Program-made: the position numbers and the translations under genes
Notes under the pieces: model-generated
What the model was told of the DNA's origin: nothing
The model's input: only the letters and a program-made list of their open reading frames with translations
The model's database searches: none
Virus record (IMG/VR): IMGVR_UViG_3300027763_000043
Location: 28,974-92,973 of that record
Source: a virus
Strand: one strand, 5' to 3'
DNA: 64,000 bases
In this document: positions 55,328 to 62,515 of the stretch, piece by piece
How the letters are laid out: each line of letters begins with the position of its first letter
Position numbering within the stretch: position 1 is the stretch's first letter

Positions 55328-55336
55328 TTTGGAGTA

Positions 55337-55678
55337 TTAGTTGAGTGTTTCTAGAATACTTGCAATGAATTTCATATTACTTCCATCACTTGCAGATAAT
55401 ACAAGTGTATCACCAGATTCAAGAACCAATTTCCCTGGCAAAAGATTTGAAGTATCATTACCAGAAATTGGAAAATCTTTTAAAATTTCAGTTGTTACAG
55501 CAATTCCAACAAAAGTTCTCTTATGAAAAAAAGAAATCGTATGCGTATTTGAGTCTACATTTGATGCCTGAGCCAGAAGAACAACGCCAGTATATCCAAT
55601 TGGGGCAGTATAAATTCCAACTGGATTTATTGGTGCTACTTTTGTAATTGTCTTAAATACGTTAAGTGCTAATGCCAT
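55337..55678 (-). CDS. Small conserved structural protein
   Basis: This 113-residue protein reads MALALNVFKTITKVAPINPV, IGYTGVVLLAQASNVDSNTH, and LLPGKLVLESGDTLVLSASD. It is a small beta-rich protein found next to large fibre genes in cyanophages; it may cap or decorate the fibre. It sits between two giant genes with gaps under ten bases. Confidence 0.65.
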   Translation of the reverse strand: MALALNVFKTITKVAPINPVGIYTAPIGYTGVVLLAQASNVDSNTHTISFFHKRTFVGIAVTTEILKDFPISGNDTSNLLPGKLVLESGDTLVLSASDGSNMKFIASILETLN

Positions 55679-55684
55679 TTTTTA

Positions 55685-58600
55685 CTAACCTCCGAGTGCA
55701 AGAATAAATGGTGTCATAGTAGAGAACAAACTCTTCGAATAAAATCTACCAGAAATAGTTCCAGTTTGTTGATTAATTGCAACACCTTCACCAATTCTAA
55801 AATTACCAGATTGATCAGTAGATGTAAAAACTACCAATCCACCATTTCTAGAATCAGTCTCATTATCTTGAATTGGAACTCCTCCCCTCAATGGAACAGC
55901 GCTTGCAATATCATTACCAGATCCAATATATTCAAAAGAATGCCCAGAAGCTAATACTCTACTTTGCTTGTAGAAAAGAACCTCAGTACCAACTCCTACA
56001 GAATAAGGAAGATTTTCATTTACGGTAATCGTAGTAATTCCAGAAGAAACTGGAGTAGATCTCAAAATGGAATAGTAAGTAGGCAATAATTCAATTGTTG
56101 CCGTTGCTGTATTTATTCCAATATTCGGGGAACTAATTGTTATTGTTGGAGATTTAGTATATCCTCTTCCATTTGATACAATTTCAAATCCAGTAACCGA
56201 TCCACCACTAATTACTGCAACTGCTGTTGCCACTACTCCCCAAGAAGTATCTGGTTCCGAAATTGTTACTGTTGGGGTAGTAATATATCCAGTGCCACCA
56301 AATCCCACAGTTACTTTCCCAACAGTGGAATATAAATCCCCAAAATAAACTACTTGCCCATCAAATGGTCGGACTACATTTATTTTAGCAGTTCCAGTAT
56401 TAGGAACATAAGTATGTGGTTGAGTTGCAATACCAACATTCATCGTGAATACAGTACTTGCCATTGAAACTGATGGAAGTCCAGTCAAACTTCCCTGACC
56501 AACAAATGTAGTCAGAATTCCAACAAGATTATCAATATTTGATTTAACATCAGAACAAGACAATGGATCCGTATTAGAACCAGTTAGAGGATCTATAGCA
56601 ACAGTCAAGTCCTTCACATTTAACATATTGTTAATTGCAAGTTTAGAATAATCACGAACTGCATTAAATGCAGTAATTGATTCCACAGTTTCACCAACTA
56701 ATCCATTAGAAATTGGAGTTCCCGAACTTGTAAAATATGACTTTGTTGCTGCAATAATACTTTTATTTGTATAGTTTTTAACATCAGAAGCAACGGCATC
56801 AACAATATAACCAAGATCTCTTTTACACTTAGATTCACCTGCCAAAAATGTTCCACGATTTATAGTAATATTATTGAGAATGTTTAGATTACCAGCACCA
56901 ATTGCTTGAGTTGAAATACTAACAAGAGTATCAATTGAATCTCTTACATTTGTACAGGAATATGGATTTGTATTTGAGGTAGTTCCAATTCCTGGATTTG
57001 GATCTGCAGTGATTGTAAGATCCCTCACATTTAATTGGTTTGTAATCGCCTTCTTAGCATAATCACGAGCACTATTAAATGCATAGATCGATTGAGATTC
57101 TTCACCCAGAAGTGCGGTCGTAGCAGACCCAACACTAGTAAAGTATTGTTTAGTAAATCCAATTGTATAAGAATTTCCACCAGTAAACAAATCGGTAGAG
57201 ATAGCATCCACAAAGTAACCAATATCTCTAGCACACTTATTTGTTGTAGAAATACCAAGATTTGTTGTGGGTAATGAAGTTGTATTTCCTATTCCAATTA
57301 CAGTAGTGATGATACTAACCAGAGTATTAATACTATTCTGAACATCAGCACATGCATTCTCATTTCCAGATTGATCAACTGTAATTGTATTTCCAGTACC
57401 AACATAAGTTGACAATCCAGCACTAACTAAAAGATTCTTAGAATTCAATTGATTTGATACTGCTTTCTTAGCATAATCTCTTACAGCATTGAAGGCAGTG
57501 ATTGATTCATTTGTTTCACCAACTAATCCATTAGAAATTGGATTACCAGAATTATCAAAATACTTTAATACAAATCCTTTTGCATAAGCATTACCACCAG
57601 TAAATACATCAGTTGCAAGGGCATCAATCAAGTATCCAATATCTCTAGCACATTTTGTTCCACCAGTGGTAAAACTACCGAGATTTGTTGTTGGTAATGA
57701 AGATGTATTTCCTGCACCAATTGTAGTAGTAACAATGCTTGTTAAAGTATCAATATTATCCTGCACATCAGAACAAGATAATGGACTTGTATTTGCAACT
57801 GGGAATGGACTTCCGGATCCTATTCTAGCAGGCCCAGTAGTAAGAGTTAAATCAGAATACCCAGCGCCAACAAGATTATTTGTTATTGCATTCTTCATTA
57901 AATTTCTTGCTTGTTCGAAGGCAAAAATTGATTCGACAGTTTCACCAACTAATCCATTTGAAATTGGATTTCCTGCACCATTAAAATATTGTAAAGTGAA
58001 TTGTTTTACATAATTATTTCCACCAGTAAAGACATCGGCAGACACTGCATCAAGAAAAAATCCAATATCTCTTTTACACTTTACTTGAGTTGCAGAAATA
58101 CTTGGATATGAATTATAAGTATTGGTCCAAGCAGTTCCAACAATCACATCTCGGTTTCTTTGAATTAAACGATACGCATCATAATATCTCGATCTACTAT
58201 TTGTTTGAGAATCTCCAGGAAAATAAAAATCAGAATGAGCAATCGCAACTACAGCAAGTGATTTATCAATAATTTCTTGTTTATTGATTTGAATTAAACG
58301 AGAAGCATCATAATAACGATTTTGATTATAAGGAACAGGGTCCGTGGGAAATCTAAAGGATGATGGAAAACCAACAGCAATAGAAGCAAGTGATTTATCT
58401 ACAATTTCTTGCTTATTTTGTTGAATTAAACGATAAGAGTCCTTATATCGATAAGAAACATCATTTACAGAATCTCCAGGAAAAACAAAATCTGGATGAT
58501 TGATTGCAATTGCTGCAAGAGATTTATCAACGATTTCAGTTCTATTTGATGTGATTAAATTGCCTGCATCAATATATCTTCCAGGAGCAACCGATTTAAT

Positions 58601-59677
58601 GTCAAAAACATATCCCTTTTGGCCACTTGGATAATATCTGATTCCTGGTTCATAGGGGCAAGTAAATCCAAGTCCAGCAATAGTTACTCCCATTCCAACA
58701 GAAAAGTTGTGAGGAACTGAAGTATATGCCTTCAGAATTCCAGTAACATTATTATAAGAAGCATTTGTAATATTTAAAGTTGGTGTTGATATATCTAATA
58801 CGAATGTGTCCGCATTTGCATCAGCAGTAGTTGTAATAATTCCAATATATTTTAATGGACTTGTGCCATCAGCAACGAGACCATAAGTACCAAATGATGA
58901 GTTAGAGTTTGTAAGATCACATGCACCACCAGTTCCACAGTAAACTGCAATGTCATCACAAATTGTAAAGAGAGACACCAACTGGGCATAACCCTCATTG
59001 GTCATTGATGCACCAATACCACCCTGATTATATTGAGTATAAGAATCAAGAACCATTGACTTTAATGGACCCAATGCATGATCACCATTAACTTTTAATC
59101 CTATGCTTCCAGGAATAAAATTAGTACAGTTCTGAATATATGGAGATTGATCAATATATCTCTGATTATTTGGATTAAATGCTACAGCTGCACCACCATT
59201 AGATACCGATCCACTAGGAACAGTAAAGGACATTTCGGCAATATAGCATCCAGTACCAACATAAAATAAGTCCGAATTAATATTCTGGGGTTGAACTTCT
59301 ACTTCTCTTAAACTATCCCCAACAATACTAACTTGATCTGGTAATTCAATTGGATTATTTTCTATATAACGTCCAGCACTAACTCTAATAACAGTTCCTG
59401 CGGAGGAAATTGAGACTGCTCCTTTAATGGTTGCTTTTGCGTCTCCGAGTTTGAGTCCTGTGTTTGCGTCGTTTCCGTCTCTTGTGACATAGATAACATT
59501 AGTAACTGTTGTGCCCGCACCAATACGAATAATATCTGTACCGATACCAGGACGCTCTCTCTTAGCAACCAGTTCACCGTCGTAAGTATTATATGCTAAT
59601 TCAGCACTTAAGAGTTGATCTGGTGTAGGTCTTTTTCCAGGTACGACAGATCTTTTAATCCTGATGGGAGTTGACAT
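55685..59677 (-). CDS. Large beta-helix structural protein
   Basis: This 1330-residue protein begins MSTPIRIKRSVVPGKRPTPD (a phage fibre attachment motif), followed by VIYVTRDGNDANTGLKLGDA, a pectate-lyase-like beta-helix start (residues 70-300). The middle has about three IDKSLA repeats and four units of about 120 residues with CARDIGYLIDALATDVFTGG and NPISNGLVGETVESI. The C-terminus is beta-rich and ends GRFYSKSLFSTMTPFILALG. It is probably a baseplate-attached fibre or plate protein. An AATAAATA box is at 59727-59734. Confidence 0.65.
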   Translation of the reverse strand: MSTPIRIKRSVVPGKRPTPDQLLSAELAYNTYDGELVAKRERPGIGTDIIRIGAGTTVTNVIYVTRDGNDANTGLKLGDAKATIKGAVSISSAGTVIRVSAGRYIENNPIELPDQVSIVGDSLREVEVQPQNINSDLFYVGTGCYIAEMSFTVPSGSVSNGGAAVAFNPNNQRYIDQSPYIQNCTNFIPGSIGLKVNGDHALGPLKSMVLDSYTQYNQGGIGASMTNEGYAQLVSLFTICDDIAVYCGTGGACDLTNSNSSFGTYGLVADGTSPLKYIGIITTTADANADTFVLDISTPTLNITNASYNNVTGILKAYTSVPHNFSVGMGVTIAGLGFTCPYEPGIRYYPSGQKGYVFDIKSVAPGRYIDAGNLITSNRTEIVDKSLAAIAINHPDFVFPGDSVNDVSYRYKDSYRLIQQNKQEIVDKSLASIAVGFPSSFRFPTDPVPYNQNRYYDASRLIQINKQEIIDKSLAVVAIAHSDFYFPGDSQTNSRSRYYDAYRLIQRNRDVIVGTAWTNTYNSYPSISATQVKCKRDIGFFLDAVSADVFTGGNNYVKQFTLQYFNGAGNPISNGLVGETVESIFAFEQARNLMKNAITNNLVGAGYSDLTLTTGPARIGSGSPFPVANTSPLSCSDVQDNIDTLTSIVTTTIGAGNTSSLPTTNLGSFTTGGTKCARDIGYLIDALATDVFTGGNAYAKGFVLKYFDNSGNPISNGLVGETNESITAFNAVRDYAKKAVSNQLNSKNLLVSAGLSTYVGTGNTITVDQSGNENACADVQNSINTLVSIITTVIGIGNTTSLPTTNLGISTTNKCARDIGYFVDAISTDLFTGGNSYTIGFTKQYFTSVGSATTALLGEESQSIYAFNSARDYAKKAITNQLNVRDLTITADPNPGIGTTSNTNPYSCTNVRDSIDTLVSISTQAIGAGNLNILNNITINRGTFLAGESKCKRDLGYIVDAVASDVKNYTNKSIIAATKSYFTSSGTPISNGLVGETVESITAFNAVRDYSKLAINNMLNVKDLTVAIDPLTGSNTDPLSCSDVKSNIDNLVGILTTFVGQGSLTGLPSVSMASTVFTMNVGIATQPHTYVPNTGTAKINVVRPFDGQVVYFGDLYSTVGKVTVGFGGTGYITTPTVTISEPDTSWGVVATAVAVISGGSVTGFEIVSNGRGYTKSPTITISSPNIGINTATATIELLPTYYSILRSTPVSSGITTITVNENLPYSVGVGTEVLFYKQSRVLASGHSFEYIGSGNDIASAVPLRGGVPIQDNETDSRNGGLVVFTSTDQSGNFRIGEGVAINQQTGTISGRFYSKSLFSTMTPFILALGG

Positions 59678-59726
59678 TTATCGCATTCGGTATTTACCAA
59701 ATCGACAGTATTTACTGCCTTTCATT

Positions 59727-59734
59727 TATTTATT
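59727..59734 (-). promoter_or_regulatory. Late-type box before the beta-helix protein
   Basis: The minus strand reads AATAAATA about 50 bases before ATG 59677, touching the HNH gene stop. Confidence 0.4.
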
Positions 59735-60105
59735 CAAGTCGCATTATTGCGTCTTGGACGATAAGCATAAAGATTAGTAGGTGCCTCAGGTTTCATCCAT
59801 TCTTCTATCTTATTAAATTTATCTTCATTATAAAAATCTTGCTGAACATACCATAACTTCCAATGATCATGCCCCTTCGACTGATTGCAAGAATGGCAAC
59901 AAGCAACTACGTTTGTCTTAATATCAAGTCCACCTTTACACTGTGGAGTAATGTGATCTAGTGTGATATTTTCTTCAGAATCACAATAGGCGCACTTATT
60001 TTCCCATTGATCCTTTATATTTTTTCTCCACAATCGTTTTGCATCTGCTTTACTCGTTGTTTCCAAATTAAACAAGTAGTCCTTAAACGAATGTAGAGGA
60101 ACCAT
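59734..60105 (-). CDS. HNH endonuclease
   Basis: This 123-residue protein has KCAYCDSEENITLDHITPQC, KGGLDIKTNVVACCHSCNQS: two CxxC pairs and the D-H-I...N...C..C..K HNH core. It is a stand-alone HNH of the homing or restriction type; position between structural genes suggests a mobile free-standing homing gene. A late-like box is at 60126-60133. Confidence 0.85.
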   Translation of the reverse strand: MVPLHSFKDYLFNLETTSKADAKRLWRKNIKDQWENKCAYCDSEENITLDHITPQCKGGLDIKTNVVACCHSCNQSKGHDHWKLWYVQQDFYNEDKFNKIEEWMKPEAPTNLYAYRPRRNNAT

Positions 60106-60124
60106 AAGTATTTGCGACTTATAG

Positions 60125-60247
60125 TTATTTATTCTTTGTTACTATAACTTCCATAAGTTCTTTAAGTGTGATGTATATGTAGTGAAACTCATCATAGTAA
60201 GTGATATCAGAGTCTCTTTCGAGGAAATGTTTAATTTTGTTTATCAT
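60125..60247 (-). CDS. 40-residue hypothetical ORF
   Basis: ATG 60247, stop 60125: MINKIKHFLERDSDITYYDE and then FHYIYITLKELMEVIVTKNK. It overlaps the end of the zinc-finger ORF by 17 bases and lies just before the HNH gene. Helical and acidic; no family recognised. It may not be real, since its ribosome binding site is only a purine run. Confidence 0.4.
   Translation of the reverse strand: MINKIKHFLERDSDITYYDEFHYIYITLKELMEVIVTKNK
60126..60133 (-). promoter_or_regulatory. Late-type box before the HNH gene
   Basis: The minus strand reads AATAAATA about 21 bases before ATG 60105. Confidence 0.4.
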
Positions 60248-60431
60248 TTTTTTTCTTACAGGCGTCTCTCGCCCAAGCACGACTTAAACTATTTACATAA
60301 GAACAAGATCTGCCAGACTTTCCACAATATGGACATTTTTCATCTGGGGGATCTTTTAGGTATCCATCTGGAGTATAAGTCATCTTTTTCTTTTTAAAAT
60401 TTTCAGATTGCTTATGCTTTCGGGGATTCAT
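60231..60431 (-). CDS. Small zinc-finger-like protein
   Basis: This 66-residue protein (MNPRKHKQSENFKKKKMTYT...) has EKCPYCGKSGRSCSYVNSLS and a later Cys (DACKKK), a possible zinc knuckle. ATG 60383 is an alternative start after a purine-rich stretch, dropping the Lys-rich segment. Function is unknown. It follows the glycosyltransferase by eight bases. Confidence 0.5.
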   Translation of the reverse strand: MNPRKHKQSENFKKKKMTYTPDGYLKDPPDEKCPYCGKSGRSCSYVNSLSRAWARDACKKKNDKQN

Positions 60432-60439
60432 AGTGAAAA

Positions 60440-61423
60440 TTAAGTATAATATACGGTAGAAATTGGTTTTTGAATAGTATTTTTCCCATCCAATACTTTA
60501 CCAAATATCATAGAATAATCGCACAATTGATTTTCTAATGCCTCAGAAACTTTATTTTGTAAAAAATTTACCATTCTATTCCACCAGGCAATATTTTCAT
60601 TTTGCATTTTTTGAAGTGTTTCAAAATCAAATTGTATATCTTGACATTTTTTTGTGGCTTCGCACCAACTTTCAGCATAAATCCATGGAGGTGTTTCTTC
60701 AAATTGATAAGTCCATTCAATTTCATTCATTGGACCAACAATTACCGGTATTGCACCAGCAATTGTTGCCTCATAATTTCTAAAGCAATCTAAAGAAAAA
60801 TTTCCCCTTCCACAAGGAACAAAAATAGATTCCGAATATAGATCAAAAACTTCATTTCCAGGAATATATGCATTACAAATAGTAACATTCTTCCACATAT
60901 TCCAAAACCAATTGATCATTTCTCTGCGATCATTTTTCAAAACTCCAACCCACGTCCAAGTATACTTCCTATCTACAATTGGTTTTATTCTTGTGGATCT
61001 ATTATAAAATCCATTCACATATCCCAGTGGTATTATAGTTGTATTTTCAGTATATGAAGAGAGTTGAGATTCATGTCTGTGTTGTTTTAGAAATAAATTG
61101 CAAAAATTTCCTAGCAAATTATGAATTTCATTATGTTCCGCCCAACATTCATCTGCCAATTGAATAATAATTTTTGGTTTAAATTTAAGAACTGCTTTTT
61201 TAGTCTGTTCATATGATGGCGGAACTCCAAAATAACTTTGACGATTTGTATCAGTACAGTTATAAACAAAAACATCATAGGTTTTGTTGAATTGATCTTC
61301 TTGTCCGATTGAAATATATTCACAATTAATATCCTTATAATTTGCAAATATATCATCTACGATATACTCATGATTATTAATTGGAGAATCAACTCCATAA
61401 AAAAGAATTGATAAATTCAACAT
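60440..61423 (-). CDS. Exostosin-like glycosyltransferase
   Basis: This 327-residue protein has SIFVPCGRGNFSLDCFRNYE and then ATIAGAIPVIVG, the conserved C-terminal motif of exostosin (GT47)-type transferases (F.P.G....S.R..EA...G.IPVI). The N-terminal half (LSILFYGVDSP, KIIIQLADECW, TTIIPLGYVNGF) looks like a GT-B domain. It may modify phage fibres or host surface glycan. The two GTs in this window are not close paralogues. Confidence 0.65.
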   Translation of the reverse strand: MLNLSILFYGVDSPINNHEYIVDDIFANYKDINCEYISIGQEDQFNKTYDVFVYNCTDTNRQSYFGVPPSYEQTKKAVLKFKPKIIIQLADECWAEHNEIHNLLGNFCNLFLKQHRHESQLSSYTENTTIIPLGYVNGFYNRSTRIKPIVDRKYTWTWVGVLKNDRREMINWFWNMWKNVTICNAYIPGNEVFDLYSESIFVPCGRGNFSLDCFRNYEATIAGAIPVIVGPMNEIEWTYQFEETPPWIYAESWCEATKKCQDIQFDFETLQKMQNENIAWWNRMVNFLQNKVSEALENQLCDYSMIFGKVLDGKNTIQKPISTVYYT

Positions 61424-61425
61424 AC

Positions 61426-61743
61426 TTATACTTTAAAAGGTTCTTGTTGTCCTTCTGGCAATTTTATTTGAGGCAATGGTCCGCCACCATTTCCGCCAGT
61501 TGAAATTGGAGGTTGCCAAGAACTACTAACAGCACCTTGCACTATCTCATTCGTAGGAAGTGCTTTCGGCATTTCTATATCAATCACTGGTCCCATCAAA
61601 AACTTATTTCTCGTGATTGTCCGATTGGTAGGGTCAAATGCAACCATTGCATGAGCATCTTGTTCGTCACCACAATCTAAAATTTTTCTACCAGTCCTAG
61701 TCTCAATGACAGAAAAGTAATCTTCGCTATTATACCTGTTCAT
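61426..61743 (-). CDS. Conserved cyanophage hypothetical protein
   Basis: This 105-residue protein reads NSEDYFSVIETRTGRKILDC and AMVAFDPTNRTITRNKFLMG, followed by a Pro/Gly-rich tail (GGNGGGPLPQIKLPEG). The N-terminal 60 residues look like a small beta domain. Function unknown. A TTTACA-N17-TATAAT promoter lies at 61763-61791, and the stop is two bases from the glycosyltransferase start. Confidence 0.6.
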   Translation of the reverse strand: MNRYNSEDYFSVIETRTGRKILDCGDEQDAHAMVAFDPTNRTITRNKFLMGPVIDIEMPKALPTNEIVQGAVSSSWQPPISTGGNGGGPLPQIKLPEGQQEPFKV

Positions 61744-61936
61744 GTTTTGAGGTCTTTTGATTATTATACTCCCTTTTCATCGGTCTGTAAAGGTTGGGCC
61801 AAGTATCGTGAATAATTTCTGCGAGTTTATATGGAGTGTGTGAGGATATCATAATAGGGACATTAGAAAGAGGAACACTCCGAATAACTGGAAGAGCAGG
61901 AGGATGAGGAGCATTTTTGTAAGTATTTAACTGCAT
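61730..61936 (-). CDS. Small hypothetical ORF overlapping the endonuclease 3' end
   Basis: ATG 61936 gives 68 residues (MQLNTYKNAPHPPALPVIRS..., HTPYKLAEIIHDTWPNLYRP). It overlaps the endonuclease VII-like gene by 74 bases and the next gene by 14. It might be a conserved gene whose 5' end was displaced or overlapped by the nuclease insertion. An internal start (MISSHTPYKLAEII) is possible. There is no strong ribosome binding site. Confidence 0.45.
   Translation of the reverse strand: MQLNTYKNAPHPPALPVIRSVPLSNVPIMISSHTPYKLAEIIHDTWPNLYRPMKREYNNQKTSKHEQV
61763..61791 (-). promoter_or_regulatory. Near-consensus sigma70 promoter
   Basis: TTTACA (61791-61786), 17 bases, TATAAT (61768-61763) on the minus strand. 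It lies within the 68-residue ORF, 20 bases before ATG 61743. Confidence 0.6.
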
Positions 61937-62426
61937 TGCTTAATGTACTTATATTATCACCAACCAATCCTAACATTCTATTACAATTACTACAAAGTAA
62001 TCCACGAACTTGTCCAGTCTTATGGTCGTGGTCTACATAAAGACTATTACTATCCTTTCTACCATTAGTATTTGGATTAAAACAAATAGCACATACTTCG
62101 TTTTGTTCTTGGAGGATATTTTCATACTGCTCCAATCCAAAATCTTTACCATAGGTATACTTCAACATATAGTCCTTCTTCTCACTATAAGAAGGTCTCT
62201 TATCTTTATAAGTTTCACTATAACAACTCTTACATCTCTTATGTCCTTTGTAGTAATCGGATATTTGTTTTTCTACACTACACTTATTACAGATAATATG
62301 CGTTTTACTGGACCAGTTTTCGGCATAAGTTTTTTCCTCACACCTCAAACACCTCCTACGACCTTCTCTAAAATCAGAAGTAGGAAGTTCTTTGGTGCAA
62401 GTTCTACAAATCTTAGTGGTTCTCAT
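61863..62426 (-). CDS. Endonuclease VII-like free-standing nuclease beside psbA
   Basis: This 187-residue protein has two N-terminal zinc-finger-like CxxC blocks (ICRTCTKELPTSDF, ICNKCSVEKQISDYYKGHKR) and a C-terminal recombination endonuclease VII core: NEVCAICFNPNTNG, LYVDHDHKTGQVRGLLCSNC and NRMLGLVGDN. The His-Asp-His motif and zinc Cys pairs are intact. The Ser/Cys-rich tail (CSSSSCSSSYSECSSF) is unusual and reads through the overlapping ORF. It lies 90 bases after psbA, where phage S-PM2 has the homing nuclease F-CphI (HNH family), so it may target psbA. It has a TATAAATA box at 62448-62455. Confidence 0.82.
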   Translation of the reverse strand: MRTTKICRTCTKELPTSDFREGRRRCLRCEEKTYAENWSSKTHIICNKCSVEKQISDYYKGHKRCKSCYSETYKDKRPSYSEKKDYMLKYTYGKDFGLEQYENILQEQNEVCAICFNPNTNGRKDSNSLYVDHDHKTGQVRGLLCSNCNRMLGLVGDNISTLSNAVKYLQKCSSSSCSSSYSECSSF

Positions 62427-62447
62427 TATGGTGTTTAATCTTTTAAC

Positions 62448-62455
62448 TATTTATA
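62448..62455 (-). promoter_or_regulatory. Late promoter before the endonuclease VII-like gene
   Basis: The minus strand reads TATAAATA, exact consensus, 22 bases before ATG 62426. Confidence 0.7.
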
Positions 62456-62479
62456 AAATATTAAACTCCATTATACCAT

Positions 62480-62508
62480 AAAAAAAGAGACCTCGTAAAG
62501 AGGTCTCT
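62480..62508 (-). terminator. psbA terminator
   Basis: A 9-bp perfect stem AGAGACCTC/GAGGTCTCT (62486-62494, 62500-62508) with a 5-nt loop is followed on the minus strand by TTTTTT. It lies eight bases after the psbA stop. Confidence 0.88.
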
Positions 62509-62515
62509 AAGGTTA

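Noticed and set aside
60125-60431. Frameshift fusion of the zinc-finger ORF with the 40-residue ORF at its A-run
   Set aside because: The downstream ORF is in the +1 frame, so -1 slippage on the A-run would not enter it.
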